From the NCBI GenBank assembly GCA_963824345.1, contig CAWGOZ010000003.1, positions 65,456-129,455 on the forward strand: a stretch of 64,000 bases of DNA, read 5' to 3'. The translations under genes and the position numbers were made by a program. Positions 25,043 through 32,766 of the stretch are shown piece after piece (position 1 is the first letter of the stretch; each line of letters begins with the position of its first letter). The stretch is from Palsa-89 sp963824345. GTDB lineage: Bacteria > Acidobacteriota > Terriglobia > Bryobacterales > Bryobacteraceae. The notes below the pieces were generated by a model. That model did not search any database. It saw nothing but the letters and a program-made list of their open reading frames with translations, and was not told the DNA's origin.

Positions 25043-25507
25043 ATGCCCGAACGTAAGCTTCGCCAAACAAAGAAACAGAAACCTAAGGTTGCGTTTAATC
25101 ACGCGATGATCTATGTGCGCGACGTAGCCCGTGCCCGGCATTTCTACCAGGACTTGCTAGGCCTGAAGACGATCGATGTGTTTCAATTCGGTTCGCGGCC
25201 GGTTTATGCGCGGTTACAATCGGCCATCGGAACCACCACCATTGCCCTGCATCAGGTAGAGCCGGGGCATGATCTACCTCCGTTCGACAGCATCCGCCTG
25301 TACTTCGAAGTGAAGGAGCTGGGCGCGCTATGCAAGAGCCTACAGGCCGAAGGGGTCGAAATTACGCAGTTGCCCAAGCCCATGCCCTGGGGCTGGACGC
25401 ACGCCTATCTGAACGATCCCGACGGCCACGAAGTGAGCCTGTACTGGGCCGGCGTCAAGCGTCTGCGCAAATCCGCGACGGTCAAGAAAAAGGCCGCGTC
25501 GAAGTGA
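25043..25507 (+). CDS. Glyoxalase/VOC-family protein
   Basis: 154 residues from the ATG at 25043 with AAGGAGG upstream. One VOC fold is present: a basic N-terminus (PERKLRQTKKQKPK), then NHAMIYVRDVARARHFYQDL, FGSRPVYARLQ, a middle helix KELGALCKSLQAEG and YLNDPDGHEVSLYWAG with the C-terminal Glu ligand. The likely metal ligands are His (NHAMI) and Glu (HEVSL). The reaction is unknown; the family includes isomerases, dioxygenases and resistance proteins. It ends in a lysine-rich tail. The gene stands alone ahead of tRNA-Arg. Confidence 0.85.
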   Translation: MPERKLRQTKKQKPKVAFNHAMIYVRDVARARHFYQDLLGLKTIDVFQFGSRPVYARLQSAIGTTTIALHQVEPGHDLPPFDSIRLYFEVKELGALCKSLQAEGVEITQLPKPMPWGWTHAYLNDPDGHEVSLYWAGVKRLRKSATVKKKAASK

Positions 25508-25590
25508 AGCGACCACCGAGCACCGTCTGATCAGTCCGGCTTTTAGCTCAGGCCACGCGGTGATACCATGAGATCGCGATGACCTGAACC

Positions 25591-25667
25591 GCGCCCGTAG
25601 CTCAGCTGGATAGAGCGATTGGCTTCGAACCAATAGGCCGGGGGTTCGAGTCCCTCCGGGCGCGCCA
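25591..25667 (+). tRNA. tRNA-Arg (anticodon TCG)
   Basis: The 77-base cloverleaf is complete. The acceptor GCGCCCG (25591-25597) pairs with CGGGCGC (25657-25663), with discriminator G and an encoded CCA. The D arm is GCTC...GAGC. The anticodon stem ATTGG/CCAAT holds the loop CTTCGAA with TCG at 25625-25627. The T arm is GGGGG-TTCGAGT-CCCTC. It reads CGA and related arginine codons. Confidence 0.97.
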
Positions 25668-25702
25668 CACGATTCATGTCCGACCCGTGAATCCGGTCTG
25701 AA

Positions 25703-25996
25703 TCAATAGTTCACCCGCTGCGCGGCGTGGCGCCGCAGATACCAGCAGGGCGTCAGCCCTAGCTGCGGAAATAGCGAATGAACGCATTGCTGCGTTTGCG
25801 GCGGATCGGCGATATATTCGGTCTGGCGGTTTTTCTGCGGCACTGCGAGTAGTTTCCGCACCTCGACCGAACCAAATTGTTCGCGCCCCTTCGGAATGCG
25901 GTAAGCGATCAAAATGAAGTCCCCCAGATAGGAAAGCACGAGCACTCCTCCGGCGATGAGAAACAACCGTGGCCAAAGCGCTTTCATCCATCCCAT
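25703..25996 (-). CDS. Small single-pass membrane protein, unknown function
   Basis: 97 residues from the ATG at 25996. One membrane segment (about 7-27; WPRLFLIAGGVLVLSYLGDF) is followed by a basic soluble part with two Cys (C68 and C79 by my count) and a C-terminal RRHAAQRVNY. I recognise no family. It lies between tRNA-Arg and the divergent STAS gene. The reading frame continues upstream, but that part overlaps STAS and looks like a shadow. A short alternative start is at 25987. Confidence 0.55.
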   Translation of the reverse strand: MGWMKALWPRLFLIAGGVLVLSYLGDFILIAYRIPKGREQFGSVEVRKLLAVPQKNRQTEYIADPPQTQQCVHSLFPQLGLTPCWYLRRHAAQRVNY

Positions 25997-26031
25997 TATC
26001 CCGAAGCGCGTTGGCCCGCGCGCCGGCTCAT

Positions 26032-26060
26032 TTGACACCCGCACCCATCCGCGATACCGT
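26032..26060 (+). promoter_or_regulatory. Promoter of STAS gene, predicted leaderless
   Basis: A perfect -35 TTGACA (26032-26037), a 17-base spacer and a weak -10 TACCGT (26055-26060) place the transcription start on the ATG at 26067. There is no Shine-Dalgarno before that ATG. Confidence 0.45.
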
Positions 26061-26066
26061 CGCTGC

Positions 26067-26414
26067 ATGGCCTTGGAATATTTCGATTGGGAGGTGGGCG
26101 ACGTTCTGGTCCTGCACCTGCAAGGCCCCATCACCCTCGGCCAGGCCACCCAGAAACTGCGTGAGTTGATGAACGAAACCGTGGCGTCCGGAAGAAAGAA
26201 GATCCTTCTGAACATGGCCGAGGTGTACTACATCGACAGCAGCGGCCTTGGCGAGCTGGTCCACGCCTGCACCAGCGCTCAGCACCAGGGGGCCACGCTT
26301 AAGTTCATGAAGCTCACGCCCAAAGTGCAGGATGTGATGCAGCTCACCCGGCTGCTGCAGGTGTTCGAAGTGTATCCCGACGAAGATTCCGCCGTTCGCA
26401 GCTTCCCCGCTTGA
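26067..26414 (+). CDS. STAS-domain protein (anti-anti-sigma factor-like)
   Basis: 115 residues. The STAS fold is complete: strand LVLHLQGPITLG, helix QATQKLRELMNETVASG, strand KKILLNMAEVYYID, the phospho-acceptor loop DSSGLGELVHAC and the closing helix SAVRSF. The serine in the DSSG loop is the usual target of an anti-sigma kinase. No kinase (RsbW-like) or phosphatase gene is nearby. It ends 19 bases before gcvT on the same strand, so it may be the first gene of the glycine cleavage operon; a link between partner switching and gcv is inference. Confidence 0.88.
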   Translation: MALEYFDWEVGDVLVLHLQGPITLGQATQKLRELMNETVASGRKKILLNMAEVYYIDSSGLGELVHACTSAQHQGATLKFMKLTPKVQDVMQLTRLLQVFEVYPDEDSAVRSFPA

Positions 26415-26433
26415 AGCTTTTCGAGGCAACGCT

Positions 26434-27558
26434 ATGAGCCAGCCCACCGCACTCCTCAAAACCACCGCCCTCCACGCCGTGCACCGAAGAATGGGCGCCA
26501 AGATGGTCGACTTTGGCGGCTGGGACATGCCCCTGCAGTATTCCGGCATCCTGGAAGAGCATCGCGCGGTCCGAACGGCGGTCGGTATTTTCGACGTTAG
26601 TCACATGGGTGAGATCGAAATCCACGGTCCGGACGCCGGCGCGGTCACCAGTTTCGTCACCACCAACGGAGTCGCCAAGCTGGAAACCGGGCAAGCCCAT
26701 TACGCGGGCCTGCTTTACGCGCATGGCGGATTCGTGGACGATATTCTGGTGCACAAGTTCGCCGGCGACCGCTATCTGCTGTGCGTCAACGCGTCCAACC
26801 AGGAGAAGGACTATCGGCACATCGCCAGCGCCAACCGCTTGCATGCCACGGTGGACTTCGCCAGCGATCGTTACTCGCAGTTCGCGATCCAAGGCCCCCG
26901 CGCGCTCCAGACGCTGCAAAAGCTGACCACCGCGCCCCTCGCTGGCATCGGCTATTATCACTTCATCGAGGGCGCTATCGCGGGAACTCGCGCGATTGTC
27001 GCTCGCACCGGCTACACCGGCGAAGACGGCTTCGAAATCTACTTCGCGCCCGAGCAATCCGAGCGCGTCTGGAATGAAATCCTCGACGCCGGCCAGGAAT
27101 TCGGCATAAAACCATGCGGTCTGGGCGCCCGCAACACGCTGCGCCTGGAAGCAGGCATGGCGCTGTATGGCCACGAGATTCACGCCAGCATCACGCCTTT
27201 TGAAGCTGGTCTCGGCTGGATCGTGAAACTGGACAAAGGCGACTTCATCGGACGCGCCGCGCTCGCCCGCCAGAAAGAGCAAGGCGTGGCGCGCAAGCTG
27301 ATCGGCTTTGAGATGACCGGCCGCGGCATCGGCCGCGACGACTATGAAGTCTTCCTCGCCGCGGAGCCAGGCAGAGATGGATCGCCGGCGGGCTGGGTTT
27401 CGAGCGGCGGTCCGTCGCCCACGCTGAATAAGAACATCGGAATGTGTTACCTTCCCACTGAATACTCAAAACCGGGCCAGCGGATCCAAATTGCAATCCG
27501 CAATCAACTGGTGGAGGCCGTCACGATTGCGGCGCCATTCTACAAACGGATCAGATAA
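26434..27558 (+). CDS. gcvT: Glycine cleavage system T protein (aminomethyltransferase)
   Basis: 374 residues, typical length. Features are MVDFGGWDMPLQYSGILEEH at the start, the folate-binding FDVSHMGEIEI, YTGEDGFEIYF and GLGARNTLRLEAGMALYGHE, with the catalytic Asp near GARNTLR. It transfers the methylene of aminomethyl-lipoyl-GcvH to tetrahydrofolate and releases ammonia. First of four consecutive gcv genes. No glycine riboswitch could fit in the 19 bases upstream. Confidence 0.97.
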   Translation: MSQPTALLKTTALHAVHRRMGAKMVDFGGWDMPLQYSGILEEHRAVRTAVGIFDVSHMGEIEIHGPDAGAVTSFVTTNGVAKLETGQAHYAGLLYAHGGFVDDILVHKFAGDRYLLCVNASNQEKDYRHIASANRLHATVDFASDRYSQFAIQGPRALQTLQKLTTAPLAGIGYYHFIEGAIAGTRAIVARTGYTGEDGFEIYFAPEQSERVWNEILDAGQEFGIKPCGLGARNTLRLEAGMALYGHEIHASITPFEAGLGWIVKLDKGDFIGRAALARQKEQGVARKLIGFEMTGRGIGRDDYEVFLAAEPGRDGSPAGWVSSGGPSPTLNKNIGMCYLPTEYSKPGQRIQIAIRNQLVEAVTIAAPFYKRIR

Positions 27559-27560
27559 GA

Positions 27561-27953
27561 ATGTATCCTGACGATCTGCACTACACCAAACAACACGAAT
27601 GGGTGCGCTTTTCGGACGGCGCCGGCGTCATTGGAATCACCGATCACGCCCAGAAAGAGCTCGGCGACATTGTGTACGTCGATCTTCCCCGCGTTGGAAC
27701 GACGCTGCAACAGGGCAAGGTCATGGGGTCGGTTGAATCCGTGAAGGCCGTATCGGATATCTACGCGCCTGTGTCCGGCGAGGTGGTCGAAATTAATGAC
27801 GCGCTCACCACGGCTCCAGAGAAACTGAATGAGAGCCCGCACGGCGACGGGTGGCTAGTGAAAATCCGCTTGTCGGTTCCCGGCGAAATTTCGACGCTGC
27901 TTTCCGCGGAAGACTATGGGAAATACGTGGCCGAGGAGGAAACCGGGCACTAA
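27561..27953 (+). CDS. gcvH: Glycine cleavage system H protein
   Basis: 130 residues. Lys62 in VESVKAVSDIYAPVSGEV is the lipoyl attachment site. The N-terminus LHYTKQHEWVRF and the C-terminal GDGWLVKIRLS fit the family. It shuttles the aminomethyl group between the P, T and L proteins. It lies two bases after gcvT. Confidence 0.97.
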   Translation: MYPDDLHYTKQHEWVRFSDGAGVIGITDHAQKELGDIVYVDLPRVGTTLQQGKVMGSVESVKAVSDIYAPVSGEVVEINDALTTAPEKLNESPHGDGWLVKIRLSVPGEISTLLSAEDYGKYVAEEETGH

Positions 27954-27973
27954 CGTTCCCGGCCGTTCCGTTC

Positions 27974-29290
27974 TTGCGCTACCTTCCGAAATCCGATATC
28001 GAGCGCCGCGAGATGCTTTCGGCTTTGGGCGTTGAATCTCTGGAGAGCTTGTTCGCCCATCTTCCCGCGGAGGTTCGGCTCAACCGGCCGCTGGACATTC
28101 CGGCGGGGAAATCGGAATACGAAATTGTCGATTACTTTGGCGCGCGGGGCGACGAATGCGCTCGCGGCTACGCGTCTTTCCTAGGCGCGGGCGTCTATCG
28201 GCACTACCGGCCCGTGCTAGTGGATACCGTAGTCTCCCGCTCCGAATTTCTGACTTCCTACACCCCCTATCAAGCTGAGATTTCGCAAGGCACTCTGACT
28301 ACCATCTTCGAGTTTCAAACCATGATCTGCCAGCTTACGGGGATGGACGTCGCCAACGCGTCCATGTACGACGGCTCCACTGCCGTGCCGGAAGCAGCCA
28401 TGATGGCCCTGCGCTTAACCGGGCGCGATCGCATCCTCACGGCCCGCACCGTGCATCCCGAATATCGTGAGGTGCTGGCCACCTACGCGCGGCATCAAGG
28501 CATGCCGCTGGCCGAGGTGGACTATGCACGCGAAACTGGCGCGGTCGATCTTAGCGAGATCGAGCACAAGATCGACAGCCGGACTGCGGCTGTCATTATT
28601 CAATCGCCCAACTTCTTCGGCGTCCTGGAGGACACGCGCCGCGTGGCCGAAATCGCTCACCGCCATGGCGCGCTGCTGATCTTTGTTTTCGCCGAAGCCG
28701 TTTCTCTCGGCTTGCTGGAGCCTCCGCGCGACGCCGACATCGTGGCTGGCGAATTGCAGTCGTTCGCCATCGCGCCCAGTTATGGCGGCCCATTCGCCGG
28801 CATCATCGCCACCAGGGAAAGGTTCATGCGCCAGATGCCCGGCCGCATCGTCGGCGAAACCAAGGACACCCGCGGTAATCGCGCCTTTTGCCTCACGCTG
28901 GCCGCTAGGGAGCAGCACATCCGCCGCGAGAAGGCCACCTCCAACATCTGCACCAATCAAGCGCTGATCGCTCTGATGGCCACCGTATTTATGACTGTCT
29001 ACGGCAAGCAGGGGCTGCGAGAGCTGGCTTCGCAGAACCTCGCCAAAGCGCATTACCTGGCCAAGAAACTGACGCCCCAATTTAGCGGGCCGTTCTTCAA
29101 CGAGTTCGTCGTATCCACGAGATCGAACACGGCCGAAGCCATCAACCGTGCCTTGCTCGAACGCAAAATCATCGGCGGCCTGCCGCTGGGAAGGTTCTAT
29201 CCGGAGCTGGATGGCGCCATGCTTTTGTGCGCCACCGAAATGTCGAGTCGCAAAGACATGGACATCGTTGCCGAGGTCATCGGAAAATGA
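27974..29290 (+). CDS. gcvPA: Glycine dehydrogenase (decarboxylating) subunit 1
   Basis: 438 residues from a TTG at 27974. This start is chosen because the family begins with RYLP and the next residues (RYLPKSDIERREMLSALG) fit it exactly. No Shine-Dalgarno is visible 20 bases after the gcvH stop, so it may depend on coupling. Family features: FLGAGVYRHYRP, YTPYQAEISQGTLTTIFEFQ, MYDGSTAVPEAAMMA and APSYGGPFAGIIA. It forms the P protein with GcvPB, but does not itself bind PLP. Confidence 0.95.
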   Translation: MRYLPKSDIERREMLSALGVESLESLFAHLPAEVRLNRPLDIPAGKSEYEIVDYFGARGDECARGYASFLGAGVYRHYRPVLVDTVVSRSEFLTSYTPYQAEISQGTLTTIFEFQTMICQLTGMDVANASMYDGSTAVPEAAMMALRLTGRDRILTARTVHPEYREVLATYARHQGMPLAEVDYARETGAVDLSEIEHKIDSRTAAVIIQSPNFFGVLEDTRRVAEIAHRHGALLIFVFAEAVSLGLLEPPRDADIVAGELQSFAIAPSYGGPFAGIIATRERFMRQMPGRIVGETKDTRGNRAFCLTLAAREQHIRREKATSNICTNQALIALMATVFMTVYGKQGLRELASQNLAKAHYLAKKLTPQFSGPFFNEFVVSTRSNTAEAINRALLERKIIGGLPLGRFYPELDGAMLLCATEMSSRKDMDIVAEVIGK

Positions 29291-30768
29291 TCCGTAAGGT
29301 CCGCCCGCACATCAACCAAAACGAGGCTCTGTTGTTTGAGCGCAGCTCGCCCGGAAAACGCGGCTACCAACTGCCGCCGCTGGATGTACCACCGGTCGAT
29401 CCCGCGTCGGCTCTCGGCGCCCAAAGCACGCGCGCCGAAATTGCGGATTTCCCCGAAGTCAGCGAAGTGGAAGCCATCCGTCATTTCACGCGCCTCTCCA
29501 CGCAGAATTACGCCATCGATCTGGGCTTGTATCCGCTCGGCTCTTGCACCATGAAATACAACCCGCGCGTTAACGAGCAGGTGGCGCGCGTCGAGGGACT
29601 GGCCTGGGCCCATCCCTATCAGCCCGAATCACTGGCGCAAGGAATCCTGGAAGTGATGGCTACGCTGGAACGGGCGCTGGCCGAAATCACGGGCATGGAC
29701 GCGGTCACGTTGCAGCCCGCCGCGGGCGCCCACGGTGAATTCACCGGTATTCTTCTGGTCCGCGCGCTGCTCGAGTCGCAAGGCCATCCCCGCAAGAAGC
29801 TGCTGATTCCGGATTCGGCGCACGGCACCAACCCTGCCACCGCCGCCATGGCCGGCTACGCGGTCGAGAACATCAAGTCCAACGCCCTAGGCATGGTGGA
29901 CCTCGACGAACTGGCGCGCGCCGTCGACCAGGACGTCGCCGCATTGATGATCACCAATCCCAACACACTGGGCGTTTTCGAACAGCACATCACGCGCATT
30001 GCCGAAATCCTGCACGCCAAAGGCGCGCAACTTTACATGGACGGCGCCAACATGAACGCGTTGGTCGGCATCGCGCGCCCGGGCGACTTCGGCGCCGACG
30101 TGATGCATCTCAACCTGCATAAAACATTTTCGACGCCCCATGGAGGCGGCGGCCCCGGCTCGGGTCCGGTGGCGGTAAAGAGCCACTTGATCCCGTTCCT
30201 GCCCAAGCCTCGCCTGGCCCGCATAAATGATCGCTGGGCCTGGAACTACGATCTGCCGCACTCCATCGGACGCGTGCGCGCGTTCTACGGAAATATCGGA
30301 ATGCACATTCGCGCGCTGGCTTACATCATGGCCCACGGAGGCGACGGCCTGCGCAACGCCACGCTGGACGCCGTTCTCAACGCCAACTACCTGCGCGTTC
30401 TATTAGAGCCTTACTATCAATTGCCGCACCAGGCGCCCATCTTGCACGAATGCGTTTTCAGCGACGCGCGCCAAGCCCAGCTCGGCGTCCGCACCGGCGA
30501 CATCGCCAAGCGCCTAATGGACTATGGATTCCATCCCTACACCGTCAGCTTCCCGCTGATCGTGCCCGGCGCGATGATGATTGAACCCACCGAAACGGAA
30601 GGCAAGACGGAGCTCGATCTGTTCGTGGACGCACTGATCTCGATCGCGAAAGAAATCGAGGAAACTCCGGATCTGGTGCTAACCGCGCCGCACGACACGC
30701 GCACCAGCCGCGTGGACGAAGTGGGCGCCGCCCGCAAACCAGTCCTGCGCTGGAAACCGGGAAACTGA
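29287..30768 (+). CDS. gcvPB: Glycine dehydrogenase (decarboxylating) subunit 2
   Basis: 493 residues from the ATG that overlaps the gcvPA stop (ATGA at 29287). The PLP lysine is in HLNLHKTFSTPHGGGGPGSG (about residue 279). Other landmarks are LYPLGSCTMKYNPR, AAGAHGEFTGILLV and FHPYTVSFPLIVPGAMMIEP. It decarboxylates glycine and loads the aminomethyl group onto GcvH. The L protein (dihydrolipoamide dehydrogenase) is not in the window. Confidence 0.97.
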   Translation: MIRKVRPHINQNEALLFERSSPGKRGYQLPPLDVPPVDPASALGAQSTRAEIADFPEVSEVEAIRHFTRLSTQNYAIDLGLYPLGSCTMKYNPRVNEQVARVEGLAWAHPYQPESLAQGILEVMATLERALAEITGMDAVTLQPAAGAHGEFTGILLVRALLESQGHPRKKLLIPDSAHGTNPATAAMAGYAVENIKSNALGMVDLDELARAVDQDVAALMITNPNTLGVFEQHITRIAEILHAKGAQLYMDGANMNALVGIARPGDFGADVMHLNLHKTFSTPHGGGGPGSGPVAVKSHLIPFLPKPRLARINDRWAWNYDLPHSIGRVRAFYGNIGMHIRALAYIMAHGGDGLRNATLDAVLNANYLRVLLEPYYQLPHQAPILHECVFSDARQAQLGVRTGDIAKRLMDYGFHPYTVSFPLIVPGAMMIEPTETEGKTELDLFVDALISIAKEIEETPDLVLTAPHDTRTSRVDEVGAARKPVLRWKPGN

Positions 30769-30794
30769 ACCGCGCACGTCAGTAAGCGGCCGGG

Positions 30795-31016
30795 TCAAAT
30801 AAAACAGCCCAGGGCGCCCTCGAATCCCTGCTCCACCCGACCATCCGGCCACACCACGATCGGCACCATATCGCCGTGTTTGCGCGCCTCATCCAGTACC
30901 GCCTGGCTCAACTCTACGCGTCGCTCTTCGTACTGCACGCCTTCGGCGTCCCACTTTTTGAGAAGTTTCACGCAGGCGTCGCAGCCGCGAATGGTGTAGA
31001 CAACCGGACTTTGCAT
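30795..31016 (-). CDS. Glutaredoxin-like protein
   Basis: 73 residues, compact. The N-terminal active site is YTIRGCDACVKLLKKW (Cys12 and Cys15, a C-x-x-C), followed by VQYEERRV and the cis-Pro loop MVPIVVWPDG. The tail (EGALGCFI) has another Cys. It resembles short glutaredoxin-like proteins related to the Uxx-star group, here with Cys rather than selenocysteine. It lies 12 bases downstream of the thioredoxin-like gene and is probably co-transcribed, which suggests a shared thiol-redox role. Confidence 0.8.
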   Translation of the reverse strand: MQSPVVYTIRGCDACVKLLKKWDAEGVQYEERRVELSQAVLDEARKHGDMVPIVVWPDGRVEQGFEGALGCFI

Positions 31017-31028
31017 CGCTCCTTGGCC

Positions 31029-31667
31029 CTACAGCGCGCGATCAGGCAGGCGCAAAGCCGTCGACAAGAGCAGTCGCATCTCTTTGATGGCTTCCTTGCG
31101 CCAATCGTCGGAGCGTGGCTGAATCCTTGCGATTACTTCGCGCAGCAGCTCCTGTTTGCGATTTTCAGGCGCGGTGGCAAATGTTGCTTCTTTGGGCAAA
31201 CCCATCTGCGCTTTCACTTCATCCGCGATCTCGGCCAGCTCCCGATGCGCGGTAGCGGAGCGCTCGGTGAAATGCGCGATGTATTGCATGTCGGCCGTGT
31301 AAAACACGAACACCGGGATCGCGCGCGACTTTCCGTCGTTGCTCAGAAACTCGTCCATGATATCGGGGTTCTCGTCGCGTAAAAACACGCGCAGGGACAT
31401 ACCTGTCGCGTCCGCGATGCGAGCGACAGTCGGCAGTTCGCGGTAGACGTCGCCGCACCAAGCCTCCCCGATGGCTACGATCTTCGCCGGCCCTTGCGGC
31501 AGCGAGGCAGCTCTTTGAAAGAACGCCAGGTCTTCCGGAGTCAGCGGAGCGCTCTGGTAGTTGGCCTCGAATTTGTCGACATTCACTGCCGCCTGGGCCA
31601 GAAAATTGGAGAACGTCAGCCCCTGCTCGAATCGCACGGGAGTGATAACGCTGGTTGCTGTTGGCAT
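31029..31667 (-). CDS. Thioredoxin-fold protein with a single active-site Cys
   Basis: 212 residues from the ATG at 31667, which has AAGGAAG upstream. A helical N-terminal part (about 1-55) precedes a thioredoxin fold with GEAWCGDVYRELPTVARIA; the cis-Pro is in SRAIPVFVFY. The Thioredoxin_9-type family usually has WC-x-D-C, but here the second Cys is Val, leaving one redox Cys. No signal peptide is visible, so it is probably cytoplasmic. Its partner may be the glutaredoxin-like gene that follows. Confidence 0.82.
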   Translation of the reverse strand: MPTATSVITPVRFEQGLTFSNFLAQAAVNVDKFEANYQSAPLTPEDLAFFQRAASLPQGPAKIVAIGEAWCGDVYRELPTVARIADATGMSLRVFLRDENPDIMDEFLSNDGKSRAIPVFVFYTADMQYIAHFTERSATAHRELAEIADEVKAQMGLPKEATFATAPENRKQELLREVIARIQPRSDDWRKEAIKEMRLLLSTALRLPDRAL

Positions 31668-31738
31668 CTTCTTCTTCCTTAATAATAGAGTACGACACTG
31701 AATAGCCGCCCGTGGCAAGATCATGAGTGGAGAATCTC

Positions 31739-32761
31739 ATGCCAAAAATGCGAGCGGTTCAAGTCCCCCGCGCCGGCGGTCCCTTGGAAATCGTCGAACG
31801 CGACATCCCCAATCCCGGCCCCGGCTACGTGCGAATCAAGGTCCAAGCGTGCGGCGTCTGCCATAGCGATGTGTACACCAAGGAAGGCCAGTATCCCGGC
31901 ATCCAATATCCGCGTGTCCCCGGACATGAAGTCATCGGCTTGATCGACGCTGCCGGCTCCGGCGCCCAGCGATGGAAGCCCGGCCAGCGAGTCGGCGTTG
32001 GCTGGAATGGCGGATTCTGCGGCTATTGCGATAACTGCCGCCATGGCGACTTCTTCACTTGCCAAACCTCCACCGATATTACCGGCGTCACTCGCGACGG
32101 AGGGTACGCCGAGTATACGCTAGCTCCGATAAGCGCCCTGGCACTGGTACCCGACGAACTTTCGTCCGTCGCAGCGGCACCGCTCATGTGCGCCGGGGTC
32201 ACGACATTCAACTGCCTTCGCAATAGCGGCGCGCGCCCCGGCGATCTGGTTGCTGTCATAGGCATCGGCGGACTCGGCCATCTTGGCATTCAGTTCGCTG
32301 CGAAGATGGGTTTCAACACCGTGGCCATCGCGCGCGGCAAGGATGAAGAGCCGCTGGCCCGCCAACTCGGAGCGCTGCATCACATCGATAATAAAACGCA
32401 AGACCCCTCAGCCGAATTGCAAAAACTGGGCGGAGCCAAGGTGATCCTCGCCACCGTCACCAGCGCCGACGCCATGCAGGCAGCCCTCGGTGGTCTCGGT
32501 GTGCACGGAAAGCTTATGGTCATCGGCGCCGTGCCTTCACTGGAAGTGAACACACTGCAACTACTCAGAGGGAATCAATCCGTCACCGGTTGGTACTCCG
32601 GAACCTCCATCGATTCCCAGGACACCCTCAACTTCAGCGTGCTCGCCGGCGTTCGGTCCATGAATGAAACGTTCCCGCTCGATCGCGTGGCCGAAGCCTA
32701 CGAGCGCATGCTGAGCGGCAAAGCGCGCTTCCGCGTGGTGCTCGACATCGGTAGCCACTAA
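31739..32761 (+). CDS. Zinc-dependent alcohol dehydrogenase
   Basis: 340 residues from the ATG at 31739, with GGAGA five bases upstream; a GTG at 31727 is an alternative. Catalytic zinc ligands are Cys in ACGVCHSD and His-Glu in VPGHEVIG. The structural zinc site is CGYCDNCRHGDFFTC with four Cys. The NAD(P) motif is GIGGLGHLG. It interconverts alcohols and aldehydes, and the sequence resembles AdhA/AdhP-type enzymes. Substrate unknown. The GT39 gene starts five bases after its stop. Confidence 0.93.
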   Translation: MPKMRAVQVPRAGGPLEIVERDIPNPGPGYVRIKVQACGVCHSDVYTKEGQYPGIQYPRVPGHEVIGLIDAAGSGAQRWKPGQRVGVGWNGGFCGYCDNCRHGDFFTCQTSTDITGVTRDGGYAEYTLAPISALALVPDELSSVAAAPLMCAGVTTFNCLRNSGARPGDLVAVIGIGGLGHLGIQFAAKMGFNTVAIARGKDEEPLARQLGALHHIDNKTQDPSAELQKLGGAKVILATVTSADAMQAALGGLGVHGKLMVIGAVPSLEVNTLQLLRGNQSVTGWYSGTSIDSQDTLNFSVLAGVRSMNETFPLDRVAEAYERMLSGKARFRVVLDIGSH

Positions 32762-32766
32762 CCGTT

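Noticed and set aside
25508..25590. Integration site or mobile element at tRNA-Arg
   Set aside because: No integrase, no repeated tRNA 3' end and no change in base composition around the tRNA.
26415..26433. Glycine riboswitch upstream of gcvT
   Set aside because: Only 19 bases separate gcvT from the STAS gene, and no riboswitch-like structure is seen before STAS either.
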